Source of the DNA: Sphingomonas sp.
GTDB lineage: Bacteria; Pseudomonadota; Alphaproteobacteria; Sphingomonadales; Sphingomonadaceae
Assembly: GCA_021154945.1 (NCBI GenBank)
Contig: JAJNQF010000371.1
Span: forward strand, 1-13,691
Length of the DNA stretch: 13,691 nucleotides
Direction of reading: 5' to 3'
Under the pieces are notes generated by a model. It was not told where the DNA came from, ran no database searches, and saw only the letters and a program-made list of their open reading frames with translations. The position numbers and the translations under genes were made by a program. This document shows, one piece after another, positions 1-6,097 of the stretch (positions within the stretch are counted from its first letter, which is position 1; every line of letters starts with the position of its first letter).

Positions 1-605
1 GCATGAGCAGCAGCGTCGAAGTCGAGGACCTGATCCAGGTCGGCCTGGTCGCGCTGGTCGAGGCCGCCGCGAATTTCGATGAACGCGGGCTTCCGTTCAA
101 GACCTACCTTATCACGCGTTTGCGCGGCAGCATGATCGACGAACTCCGCCGCCAGGCCACGAGCACGCGCGGCGCAATGCGTCGCCGCCGCCAATACGCC
201 GAGGCGATCTCGACGCTCACCGCCCGCACGGGGAAAGCCCCGGGAGAAGACATGATCGCAGAGCATATCGGCGTGACGATCGAAAAACTCCGCACCGACT
301 ACGTCACCGCCGACGCACTCCGCTTCGACTCGATCGACGAGATGTATGCGGACGACCTGCCGTGGTTCGCCGACGGCACGCCCGACGCGTTCGAGCAGCT
401 CGCCGACAGCGACATGCGCGAGGCCCTGATCAAAGCGATCACCGCACTCCCCGAACGCGAGGCGCAAGTGATCCAGCTCTACTATGTCGAGGAACTCAAC
501 CTAGAAGAGATCGGCGAAGTCTTCGGCGTCGGCTCGGCACGGGTCTGCCAGATCAAGGCATCGGCGCACGCAAAGTTGAAGAAGGCCCTCGCCCGGCAAA
601 TCTGA
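1..605 (+). CDS. fliA: RNA polymerase sigma factor FliA (sigma-28), 5' end missing
   Basis: This is the flagellar sigma factor that directs RNA polymerase to late flagellar genes such as flagellin. About 200 residues are visible; complete FliA is near 240. The first ATG at base 3 falls inside the conserved region-2 stretch that normally follows a run of about 40 residues (the visible SSSVEVEDL corresponds to the SSVE-x-DDL of other FliA proteins), so the true start lies upstream of the window. Region 2 includes the FliA-typical RGSMIDELRR (visible residues 41-50), region 3 spans roughly 55-125, and region 4 with its helix-turn-helix spans 140-197 (ALPEREAQVIQLYY, then LEEIGEVFGVGSARVCQIK). 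The gene is followed by a 109-base gap and an unrelated secreted protein. A matching sigma-28 promoter lies upstream of fliC in this same window, which supports the assignment. The family call is firm; only the start is unknown. Confidence 0.93.
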   Translation, partial: MSSSVEVEDLIQVGLVALVEAAANFDERGLPFKTYLITRLRGSMIDELRRQATSTRGAMRRRRQYAEAISTLTARTGKAPGEDMIAEHIGVTIEKLRTDYVTADALRFDSIDEMYADDLPWFADGTPDAFEQLADSDMREALIKAITALPEREAQVIQLYYVEELNLEEIGEVFGVGSARVCQIKASAHAKLKKALARQI

Positions 606-631
606 ATTCGCCTGAGCCGCGGAAGGAAGTG

Positions 632-664
632 TTGACTCCGATACGGAGCCACCTCCTGTATACG
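632..664 (+). promoter_or_regulatory. Weak candidate promoter for the secreted-protein gene
   Basis: The 109 bases between fliA and the next gene contain TTGACT (632-637), a five-of-six match to a -35 box. The best -10-like string, TATACG (659-664), is 21 bases further on, which is too far for a standard sigma-70 promoter; TGTATA two bases upstream gives a 19-base spacer but a poorer match. A small perfect hairpin, CTCCG-ATA-CGGAG (636-648), overlaps the spacer. I see no sigma-28 or sigma-54 promoter here. The call is tentative. Confidence 0.25.
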
Positions 665-714
665 CTCGCCTGTGCAGGTAACATCATGCTCACCGAACCA
701 TTCGGGGGGCATCC

Positions 715-1374
715 ATGTCGTACAGGAACTATGCTTTAGCAGGCGCTGCGATACTGGCCGTCGCGCCGGCTATGGCGATGGCGCAATCCGGCGCGACCGA
801 TTCCCAAGACCGATCCCGCACATCCACGCGTGGCGATCCGGCAAGGTCGGAACCTGCTGATGAAAAGCCGGCCACCGGCGCGAAGGATGACGACGATGAC
901 CGAACTCCGGGAGCAACCAACGACTTCGCCGGCCTGAAATTCGGCGTCGGAATCTCGTTCACGCTCGCCAACGGCGATCGCGATCGGGTGAGCGACGCGT
1001 CGATCGTCAACGGGATCGTTCGCGTCAACGACGAGGATAACGGCCGAGCCCGGATCATGCTCGAATCTCATTACTTTTTCACGCCTGGTAACCCGCCCGA
1101 GCAGGAGACCTGGGGCGTCGGCCCGTTCATCGCGCTTCAGCCGGGAACGAAGGACATCATCGAATCGGTCGGCATCGGGGTGATGGTGGGCTTCCGTCGC
1201 GGCACGGGTGACGAGAGCTTCAATCTCGGCATCGGTGCGGTAGTGGATCCGAACACGCGCGTGCTCGGCGACGGTATCGTTGCTGACTTACCCCTGCCTC
1301 CAGGCGAGACCAACGTGCGCTATAAAGAGGAAATGCAGACCGGCATCCTGATCATATCGTCGTTTTCGTTTTGA
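715..1374 (+). CDS. Secreted, probably outer-membrane protein of unknown function
   Basis: The product has 219 residues and I cannot assign it a function. The N-terminus is a clear Sec signal peptide: a short basic start, a hydrophobic stretch AGAAILAVAPAMAMA, and a probable cleavage after Ala23 (AMA, then Gln24). The mature protein begins with a charged linker (24-70) containing five consecutive Asp (58-62). From 71 to the end come alternating Gly/aromatic/aliphatic stretches (FGVGISFTLA, WGVGPFIAL, VGIGVMVGF, FNLGIGAVV), and the chain ends ISSFSF. A terminal Phe and this pattern are typical of a small outer-membrane beta barrel. It lies downstream of fliA and points toward fliC, ending 168 bases from the fliC stop. 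The ATG at 715 is preceded by a run of six G (704-709), a modest ribosome site. A flagellar role is possible only by position; no flagellar family is recognised. Confidence 0.8.
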   Translation: MSYRNYALAGAAILAVAPAMAMAQSGATDSQDRSRTSTRGDPARSEPADEKPATGAKDDDDDRTPGATNDFAGLKFGVGISFTLANGDRDRVSDASIVNGIVRVNDEDNGRARIMLESHYFFTPGNPPEQETWGVGPFIALQPGTKDIIESVGIGVMVGFRRGTGDESFNLGIGAVVDPNTRVLGDGIVADLPLPPGETNVRYKEEMQTGILIISSFSF

Positions 1375-1426
1375 TAGCGCGCTTGGTTGCCGAGCTTGGC
1401 GCAATGGACGTGCAGCCAAATACGCG

Positions 1427-1458
1427 AAAACCCCGGTAGCTTGCGCCACCGAGGTTTT
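1427..1458. terminator. Bidirectional terminator between convergent genes
   Basis: The arms AAAACCCCGGT (1427-1437) and ACCGAGGTTTT (1448-1458) form an 11-bp stem around a 10-base loop. Read on the minus strand, the fliC direction, all 11 positions can pair, with one G-U. On the plus strand the same position is a C-A mismatch. The A4/T4 ends give a U tract in either direction. It lies 53 bases past the upstream gene's stop and 84 bases past the fliC stop, so it fits as a shared terminator that works best for fliC. Confidence 0.75.
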
Positions 1459-1460
1459 CT

Positions 1461-1488
1461 CCGCCCCCAGCTTCTGGGAAGCAAGGCG
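1461..1488 (-). other. Second hairpin in the fliC 3' untranslated region
   Basis: CCCAG-CTT-CTGGG (1466-1478) is a perfect 5-bp stem with a 3-base loop. It can be enclosed by CCGCC (1461-1465) and GGCGG (1485-1489) after a short asymmetric bulge. It sits between the fliC stop and the terminator, so it would be part of the fliC transcript end. Confidence 0.4.
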
Positions 1489-1496
1489 GGTCCGAT

Positions 1497-1528
1497 CGGC
1501 ACCGACACCCTTTGGGGGGGCGGTGCCG
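1497..1528 (-). other. GC-rich hairpin just after the fliC stop
   Basis: CGGCACCG (1497-1504) and CGGTGCCG (1521-1528) are perfect 8-base complements. The intervening CCC (1508-1510) and G7 run (1514-1520) can extend the stem. On the fliC transcript the structure begins 13 bases after the stop codon. It has no U tract, so it is more likely a 3'-end stabilising structure than a terminator. Confidence 0.5.
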
Positions 1529-1541
1529 GTGCCGGTCCGGA

Positions 1542-2441
1542 TTACTGAAGCAGCTTCAGGACGCTCTGCTGGCTCTGGTTCGCCTGGCTCAGCATCGCGG
1601 TCGATGCCTGGCTCAGGATCTGGGCCTTGGCGAGCGCGGTCGTCTCGGACGAGAAATCGGTGTCCTCGATACGGCTCTTGGCGTCCGACAGGTTGGTCGA
1701 GTTCGAGGTCAGGTTGTTGACCGCCGACTGGAGCTGGTTCTGCGCCGCGCCGAGCGATGCACGACGGTTGGATACGAGCGAGATTGCATCATCATAATCG
1801 CTGAGGTCGCCACCCGCTGCGATCGTGGTCGTCGCGGGGGGGCCTGCAACAGTCGTTGCAATTACAACGCTGCCGACGCCGCCAGTAAGACTGGATCCTG
1901 TGCCCGTCGCAGCTTCGGCAAGGCTCGTTCCGAGATCCAACTCGATGACGTCGCTCGCATTCGCGCCAGCCTGGATATCGATTTTCTTCGCCGTCGTAGT
2001 AGTTGCTGGGGCGACCGGCGCAGTACCTGAAAACAGTTTCACGCCGTTAAATTCAGTGTTGGTGAGGACGTTCGTGATCTGCTTGGCCAACGAATCCTGC
2101 TCTAGCTTAATGTTGGCTTGGTCGCTGACAGAATACGTGCCGTTGCCCTTCTGAACTTCAAGTTCGCGCATGCGCTGAAGGTTGTTCGTCACTTCTTCGA
2201 GTGCGCCTTCTGCTGTCTGGGCCATCGAGATGCCGTCGTTGGCGTTGCGAATGCCCTGGTTCATGCCACGAATCTGCGAAGTCATCGACGATGCGATGGC
2301 AAGCCCTGCTGCGTTGTCCTTGGCCGAGTTGATGCTCTTACCGGTCGACAGGCGCTCCATCGAGGTCGCGAGAGCGTTGCTGGCTGCGTTTGAAGCGTTG
2401 GCCGCGCGCATGGCCGAGACGTTGGTACCAATGACAGTCAT
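1542..2441 (-). CDS. fliC: Flagellin (filament subunit)
   Basis: The product is the 299-residue flagellin that polymerises into the filament after export. The conserved N-terminal D0/D1 part (1-140) opens with MTVIGTNVSAM and carries LSTGKSINSAKD (31-42) and QRMRELEV (89-96). A short Ala/Thr/Gly-rich variable part (about 141-215) replaces the large outer domains of long flagellins. The conserved C-terminal D1/D0 part ends in QSVLKLLQ. I chose the ATG at 2441 because flagellin homology begins exactly there and GGAG lies 8 bases before it (complement of 2450-2453). The frame stays open 64 codons further upstream, but that stretch is low-complexity promoter and repeat DNA. No Cys is present, as is usual for flagellins. 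The gene has its own sigma-28 promoter and terminator and runs divergently from the fli operon, as expected for a late gene. Confidence 0.96.
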   Translation of the reverse strand: MTVIGTNVSAMRAANASNAASNALATSMERLSTGKSINSAKDNAAGLAIASSMTSQIRGMNQGIRNANDGISMAQTAEGALEEVTNNLQRMRELEVQKGNGTYSVSDQANIKLEQDSLAKQITNVLTNTEFNGVKLFSGTAPVAPATTTTAKKIDIQAGANASDVIELDLGTSLAEAATGTGSSLTGGVGSVVIATTVAGPPATTTIAAGGDLSDYDDAISLVSNRRASLGAAQNQLQSAVNNLTSNSTNLSDAKSRIEDTDFSSETTALAKAQILSQASTAMLSQANQSQQSVLKLLQ

Positions 2442-2512
2442 AGCGAAATCTCCGTAAATGTTCCGACGATCCGCGCCGCCCCCATGGCGAAAACCCCGTG
2501 CCGTCGAGATGA

Positions 2513-2539
2513 GTAACGGCCGCCTTCCCGACGACTTAA
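2513..2539 (-). promoter_or_regulatory. Sigma-28 (FliA) promoter of fliC
   Basis: Read on the minus strand, TTAAGTCG (2539-2532), exactly 11 bases, then GCCGTTAC (2520-2513) matches the enterobacterial sigma-28 consensus TAAAGTTT-N11-GCCGATAA at five of eight and six of eight positions with the exact spacing. An A/T run (2541-2550) sits directly upstream of the -35 and could act as an UP element. Transcription would start near 2505, giving a leader of about 65 bases to the fliC ATG. fliA is encoded in the same window. Confidence 0.75.
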
Positions 2540-2563
2540 GAGAAAAAATTGCCCCTCGCGTAC

Positions 2564-2611
2564 GGGTTCGCACACGGGCTCGCACGCTGGCTCGCACAGG
2601 GGCGTACGCGC
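2564..2611. repeat. 12-bp tandem repeats between fliC and the activator gene
   Basis: Three good copies of a 12-base unit follow each other: GGGTTCGCACAC (2564-2575), GGGCTCGCACGC (2576-2587) and TGGCTCGCACAG (2588-2599). A degenerate fourth (2600-2611) and perhaps a fifth (2612-2623) continue the phase. The shared core is GG-YTCGCAC. The array lies just upstream of the fliC promoter and about 130-180 bases before the activator's ATG. Such phased repeats may be a protein-binding array, but no function is shown. Confidence 0.65.
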
Positions 2612-2640
2612 GGTCGTGCACGGGCAAGCGCACCGCGTGT

Positions 2641-2652
2641 GTCCGCGCGGAC
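2641..2652. promoter_or_regulatory. 12-bp perfect palindrome, possible operator
   Basis: GTCCGCGCGGAC is its own reverse complement. It lies in the divergent fliC/activator control region, between the 12-bp repeats and the candidate CtrA box. In GC-rich DNA such a palindrome can occur by chance, so an operator role is only a possibility. Confidence 0.3.
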
Positions 2653-2687
2653 GCGCCCGGACAAAATTTGCCGGTGGACGGCAGCGT

Positions 2688-2702
2688 TTAACCACAAGTT
2701 TA
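2688..2702 (+). promoter_or_regulatory. Candidate CtrA-binding box upstream of the activator gene
   Basis: TTAA (2688-2691), seven bases, then TTTA (2699-2702) matches the alphaproteobacterial CtrA site TTAA-N7-TTAA at seven of eight positions. The first half continues TTAACCA, close to the TTAACCAT half-site. The box is 41 bases before the activator's ATG, where CtrA boxes often overlap the -35 region. The two halves also form a direct repeat, GTTTAACCA and GTTTACCAA, at 12-base spacing. No clear -10 follows. Confidence 0.45.
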
Positions 2703-2743
2703 CCAACCTGGGTGCACTTCTCGAATCGTCCAGGGGGAACACC

Positions 2744-4042
2744 ATGCGTTCGATTTTTCCGTCAGCCGCAGTCACTTCGCGGAAATATGCGCTCGTCTCG
2801 TCGCTTCGTGCGCAGGGGTTCGGCGTAGGCTCGTTCGAGACGGCACAGCCGGGAGCGAACGACCTGTTTCTGGTGGCGGACGGCGAGGGCATCACCGCCC
2901 CCGCCCGCACCGTCGTGATCGGCTGCGAAGGTCGTGAAGTGACCCCGTCGCGTGACGGTGCGCCGGCGCGGATCAGCTTCGCCGCCGAGGACACCGCGGT
3001 CGGCAACGGCTTCGCGCGCGCCCTGATCGGCGGCCCGGAAATGCCGACCGCCGCCGACCCTGAATCACTCGCGCTGCTCGCCCTCGCGGAGCGCGTCGCC
3101 GCCGCCGACATCACCGTGCTGATCAACGGCCCGACCGGCACCGGCAAGGAAGTCCTGGCGCGCGCCATCCACAACGGGTCGGCACGCAAGGACAAGCCGT
3201 TCATCGCGATCAACTGCGCGGCGCTCCCCGAATCGATGCTGGAGGCGCTGCTGTTCGGGCACCAGAAGGGCGCGTTCACCGGCGCGTCGTCGGGCGGCGA
3301 CGGCTTCTTCCGCGCGGCAAACGGCGGCACGATTTTGCTGGACGAAATCGCCGAGATGCCACTGCAACTGCAGGCCAAGCTGCTCCGCGTTTTGCAGGAG
3401 CGCGAGGTCGTGCCGCTCGGCGCGTCGGTGCCGCAGCCGATCGACGTCCGCGTCATCGCCTGCGCCAACCGCGATCTCCACGCCGAAGTCGCCGCCGGCC
3501 GGTTCCGCGCCGATCTCTATTACCGCCTCGCGGTGTTCCCGCTCGCGACCAAGTCGCTGGCCGAGCGCCCGCAGGATATCCCCGCGCTCGCCGCGACGCT
3601 GATCCTGCGTCACGCCGGCAACCGCAACGTCATTCCCTGGCCGAGCCATGCGGCGATCGAACAGCTGATGCTGCACGATTGGCCCGGCAACGTCCGCGAG
3701 CTAGAAAACGTGATCCAGCGCGCGCTGTTGTTCTGCGGCGGCGACACGATCGAGGCGAGCCACATCGTGTTCGACCGCCCCGTGTCGATGACGTTCCAGC
3801 GGAGTGCACCAGTCACGTCGATCGCACCTGTGGCGCCGAACGAACCCGAAACTCTCGGAAACATCGTCCAGATGAGCGAGTTCGCCGCGATCCGCGAGAC
3901 GCTCAAGGCCTGCAACGGCAGCCGGATCGAGACCGCGAAACGCCTCGGCATTTCCGAACGCACGCTGCGCTATCGCCTCGCCAAGGCGCGCGAGCAGGGT
4001 GACGATATCGGCAGCGTCCATAACTGGGCCGCCTCGGCATGA
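2744..4042 (+). CDS. Sigma-54-dependent flagellar activator, FleQ/FlbD type
   Basis: The 432-residue product is a bacterial enhancer-binding protein that would remodel sigma-54 RNA polymerase at flagellar promoters. The AAA+ domain has Walker A GPTGTGKE (129-136), the sigma-54-contacting loop GAFTGA (176-181), Walker B ILLDE (197-201), sensor I ANRDL (241-245), the arginine-finger region RFRADLYYRL (253-262) and WPGNVREL (313-320). A Fis-type helix-turn-helix closes the protein (383-416, ending ISERTLRYRL). The first 100 residues are unlike a working receiver domain; I see no acidic pocket or phospho-Asp. The ATG at 2744 is supported by AGGGGGA (2732-2738); the open frame further upstream is repeat DNA. 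Its stop overlaps fliE by ATGA. No sensor-kinase partner (fleS/fleR type) is next to it, unlike Pseudomonas. FleQ, FlbD and FlrA are all plausible names, so no symbol is given. Confidence 0.9.
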   Translation: MRSIFPSAAVTSRKYALVSSLRAQGFGVGSFETAQPGANDLFLVADGEGITAPARTVVIGCEGREVTPSRDGAPARISFAAEDTAVGNGFARALIGGPEMPTAADPESLALLALAERVAAADITVLINGPTGTGKEVLARAIHNGSARKDKPFIAINCAALPESMLEALLFGHQKGAFTGASSGGDGFFRAANGGTILLDEIAEMPLQLQAKLLRVLQEREVVPLGASVPQPIDVRVIACANRDLHAEVAAGRFRADLYYRLAVFPLATKSLAERPQDIPALAATLILRHAGNRNVIPWPSHAAIEQLMLHDWPGNVRELENVIQRALLFCGGDTIEASHIVFDRPVSMTFQRSAPVTSIAPVAPNEPETLGNIVQMSEFAAIRETLKACNGSRIETAKRLGISERTLRYRLAKAREQGDDIGSVHNWAASA

Positions 4043-4413
4043 GCGGCGTGTCCGGAATCGGTGCCAGTGCAGGTGGGGGCGCGATGAGCGTCGACCGCGT
4101 CATGGCGCTGCGCTCGCAGATCCTCGAACGCAACCAGGCGCTCTCTCGCGCTGGTGCCACCGGGAACGTCGCGCCGACCGAGATGGTCAAGCCGACCAGC
4201 TTTGCCGACACGATGGAAACCGCGCTGAAGAGCGTGAACGATGGCCAGACCCAGGCTGCCAAGCTCAGCGAAAGCTATGAGCGCGGCGAGACGGTCGACA
4301 TCGCGAAAGTGATGCTCGCCCGCCAGCAGGCGTCGGTCGGGTTCGAGGCCACGTTGCAGGTCCGCAACAAGCTGCTGTCCGCCTACAAGGATATCATGAG
4401 CATGCCGGTCTGA
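4039..4413 (+). CDS. fliE: Flagellar hook-basal body protein FliE
   Basis: FliE joins the MS ring to the rod and is among the first proteins exported. The 124-residue product ends with the family signature: VMLARQQASVGFEATLQVRN, then KLLSAYKDIMSMPV, close to the C-terminus of enterobacterial FliE. The N-terminal half is variable, as usual. The start at 4039 overlaps the activator's stop (ATGA), which suggests translational coupling. A second ATG at 4084 with AGGTGGGGG just before it would give 109 residues, nearer the usual 104, so the exact start is open. The gene is followed one base after its stop by fliF. Confidence 0.93.
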   Translation: MSGVSGIGASAGGGAMSVDRVMALRSQILERNQALSRAGATGNVAPTEMVKPTSFADTMETALKSVNDGQTQAAKLSESYERGETVDIAKVMLARQQASVGFEATLQVRNKLLSAYKDIMSMPV

Positions 4414-4414
4414 C

Positions 4415-6097
4415 ATGAGCACCGCACTCATCCCCGCTTCGTCTGGTGCAACCGAACGGTTCGCCAACCCCCTCCAGCAGATCAAGGGCGTGTTCGCGCA
4501 GCCGGCCGTCCGCCGCTCGCTGCCGATGGCGCTGATGGTCGGCCTGATCGCCGCCGCCGCGCTTGCGTGGATGAGCCTGTCGACGCCGCCACAGAAGACG
4601 CTGTTCAGCGGCCTGCCGGATTCGGACAAGGCCGCGGTGACGTCCGCGCTGACCACAGCGAACATCAAGAGCCACATCGACGAAGGCACCGGCGCACTGA
4701 CCGTCGGCGAGGACGATTACAGCCGCGCGAAGATGCTGCTGGCGGGCCAGGGCCTGCCGAAGGCGGCGCCGGGCGGCTATGCGATCCTCGACCAGTTGCC
4801 GATGGGCGTTTCGCGCGCGGTCGAAGGCGAACGCCTCCGCCAGGCCCGCGAGTCCGAGATGGCGAAGTCGATCGAGGAGATCGATGCGGTCGCCGAGGCG
4901 CGCGTGCATCTCGCCATGCCGGAAGCGTCGGTGTTTGTCCGCGACAACGCTGCGCCGTCGGCGTCGGTGATCCTCAAGCTTCAAGGCGGGCGTTCGCTCA
5001 GCGATGCGCAGGTCAGCTCGATCATCAATCTCGTCGCCTCGTCGGTGCCGGGCATGAAGCCCGAGGCCGTGACGATCGTCGACCAGATGGGCGCGCTGCT
5101 CACCAAGGCCGGCGGCAACGACGGCGCGGGCGCCGCGAGCGACGCGCGGATCGATATCCAACGCCGGATCGAGGACAAGTATCGCACCCAGTTGATCGCG
5201 CTGCTCACGCCGCTGGTCGGCGCAGGCAATTTCACCGCGGAAGTGCAGGCCGACGTCAATCTCGACGAGAGCCAGGCGACGCGCGAAAGCTATGAGAAGC
5301 AGGGCGTCCTGCGTGCCGAGACGGGTAACTGGACCGGCAATCAGAGGGACGGCGCGGGCGCTGCTCCAGGCGGTATTCCGGGTGCGCTGAGCAATACGCC
5401 GCCGGCCGCGAGCACGCTGTCGACGCCACAGCCGGCGACGGGCAATCCCGGCGCCGCCGCGCAGCCGGTCGCCGGTGGCGCTGCGCCCGATGCGATGAAG
5501 CAGTCCGACCAGTATCAGCGCGCCTACGACCTCGGCCGCGAAGTGTCGGTGACGCGCGCGACGCCGGGCGGGGTCAAGCGCCTCTCGGTCGCCGTGCTCC
5601 TGCGCGATCCCGAAAAGGGTCGCCGCACCGCGATGGAGATCAACCAGATCAGCGATCTCGTGAAGAGCGCGGTCGGCTTCGACCAAGCCCGCAACGACAA
5701 CGTGACGGTCATCAGCCGCAAGTTCGCCGGCGCCACCGATGCCGCCGCCGGCCCGGCCTGGTACGACAATGCCTGGCTGCCGGTGCTCGCCCGCAACGGC
5801 ACCGCGATCGTGATCGCGCTGCTGGTGCTGCTGCTCGGCGTCCGCCCGATCGCCAAGGCGCTGATGAAGAAGCGCGAGGACGCCACGACGCGTCCCGCCT
5901 TCGGGCAGCCGATCGGCGAGGTCGATGGCGACGGCGCGGCTGCGGGGATCGGCGTTGCCGCCCCCGTCAGCCTCGACCAGCTCGAGAACACGCGCGGCTA
6001 TGACGACCGGATCGGTGCGGTCCGCGGCTTCACGCGCGACAATCCGACCCGCGCGGCGCTCGCCGTACGCGACATGATCAAGGCGGACGCCAAGTGA
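4415..6097 (+). CDS. fliF: Flagellar MS-ring protein FliF
   Basis: FliF forms the membrane ring on which the motor and export gate are built. The 560-residue product has a first transmembrane helix at about 36-53 and a second at 463-480 (TAIVIALLVLLLGV). The periplasmic ring-building domains lie between them, with family motifs such as EGERLRQARESEMAKSIEEI (137-156) and ARVHLAMPEASVF (162-174). A Pro/Ala/Gly-rich loop (311-360) interrupts the periplasmic part, a region variable in length in the family. The cytoplasmic C-terminus, VRGFTRDNPTRAALAVRDMI (536-555), matches the segment that binds the FliG N-terminal domain. Length is close to E. coli FliF (552). The start is one base after the fliE stop. 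The stop overlaps the GTG start of fliG by four bases. Confidence 0.97.
   Translation: MSTALIPASSGATERFANPLQQIKGVFAQPAVRRSLPMALMVGLIAAAALAWMSLSTPPQKTLFSGLPDSDKAAVTSALTTANIKSHIDEGTGALTVGEDDYSRAKMLLAGQGLPKAAPGGYAILDQLPMGVSRAVEGERLRQARESEMAKSIEEIDAVAEARVHLAMPEASVFVRDNAAPSASVILKLQGGRSLSDAQVSSIINLVASSVPGMKPEAVTIVDQMGALLTKAGGNDGAGAASDARIDIQRRIEDKYRTQLIALLTPLVGAGNFTAEVQADVNLDESQATRESYEKQGVLRAETGNWTGNQRDGAGAAPGGIPGALSNTPPAASTLSTPQPATGNPGAAAQPVAGGAAPDAMKQSDQYQRAYDLGREVSVTRATPGGVKRLSVAVLLRDPEKGRRTAMEINQISDLVKSAVGFDQARNDNVTVISRKFAGATDAAAGPAWYDNAWLPVLARNGTAIVIALLVLLLGVRPIAKALMKKREDATTRPAFGQPIGEVDGDGAAAGIGVAAPVSLDQLENTRGYDDRIGAVRGFTRDNPTRAALAVRDMIKADAK

Noticed and set aside
2442..2633. A 64-residue N-terminal extension of flagellin
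   Set aside because: Flagellin homology starts exactly at the ATG at 2441, which has a good ribosome site. The extension overlaps the sigma-28 promoter and the repeats.
2657..2674. A sigma-54 promoter-like string before the activator gene
   Set aside because: The GG (2659-2660) and GC (2670-2671) elements are 9 bases apart rather than the strict 10 of -24/-12 promoters, and the flanking bases match poorly.
2549..2743. A 65-residue N-terminal extension of the sigma-54 activator
   Set aside because: It reads through the 12-bp repeats and the CtrA-like box. The ATG at 2744 has a good ribosome site.
4394..5686. A 430-residue minus-strand open frame opposite fliF
   Set aside because: It is Arg/His/Ala-rich with no recognisable domain and lies wholly over the well-supported fliF.
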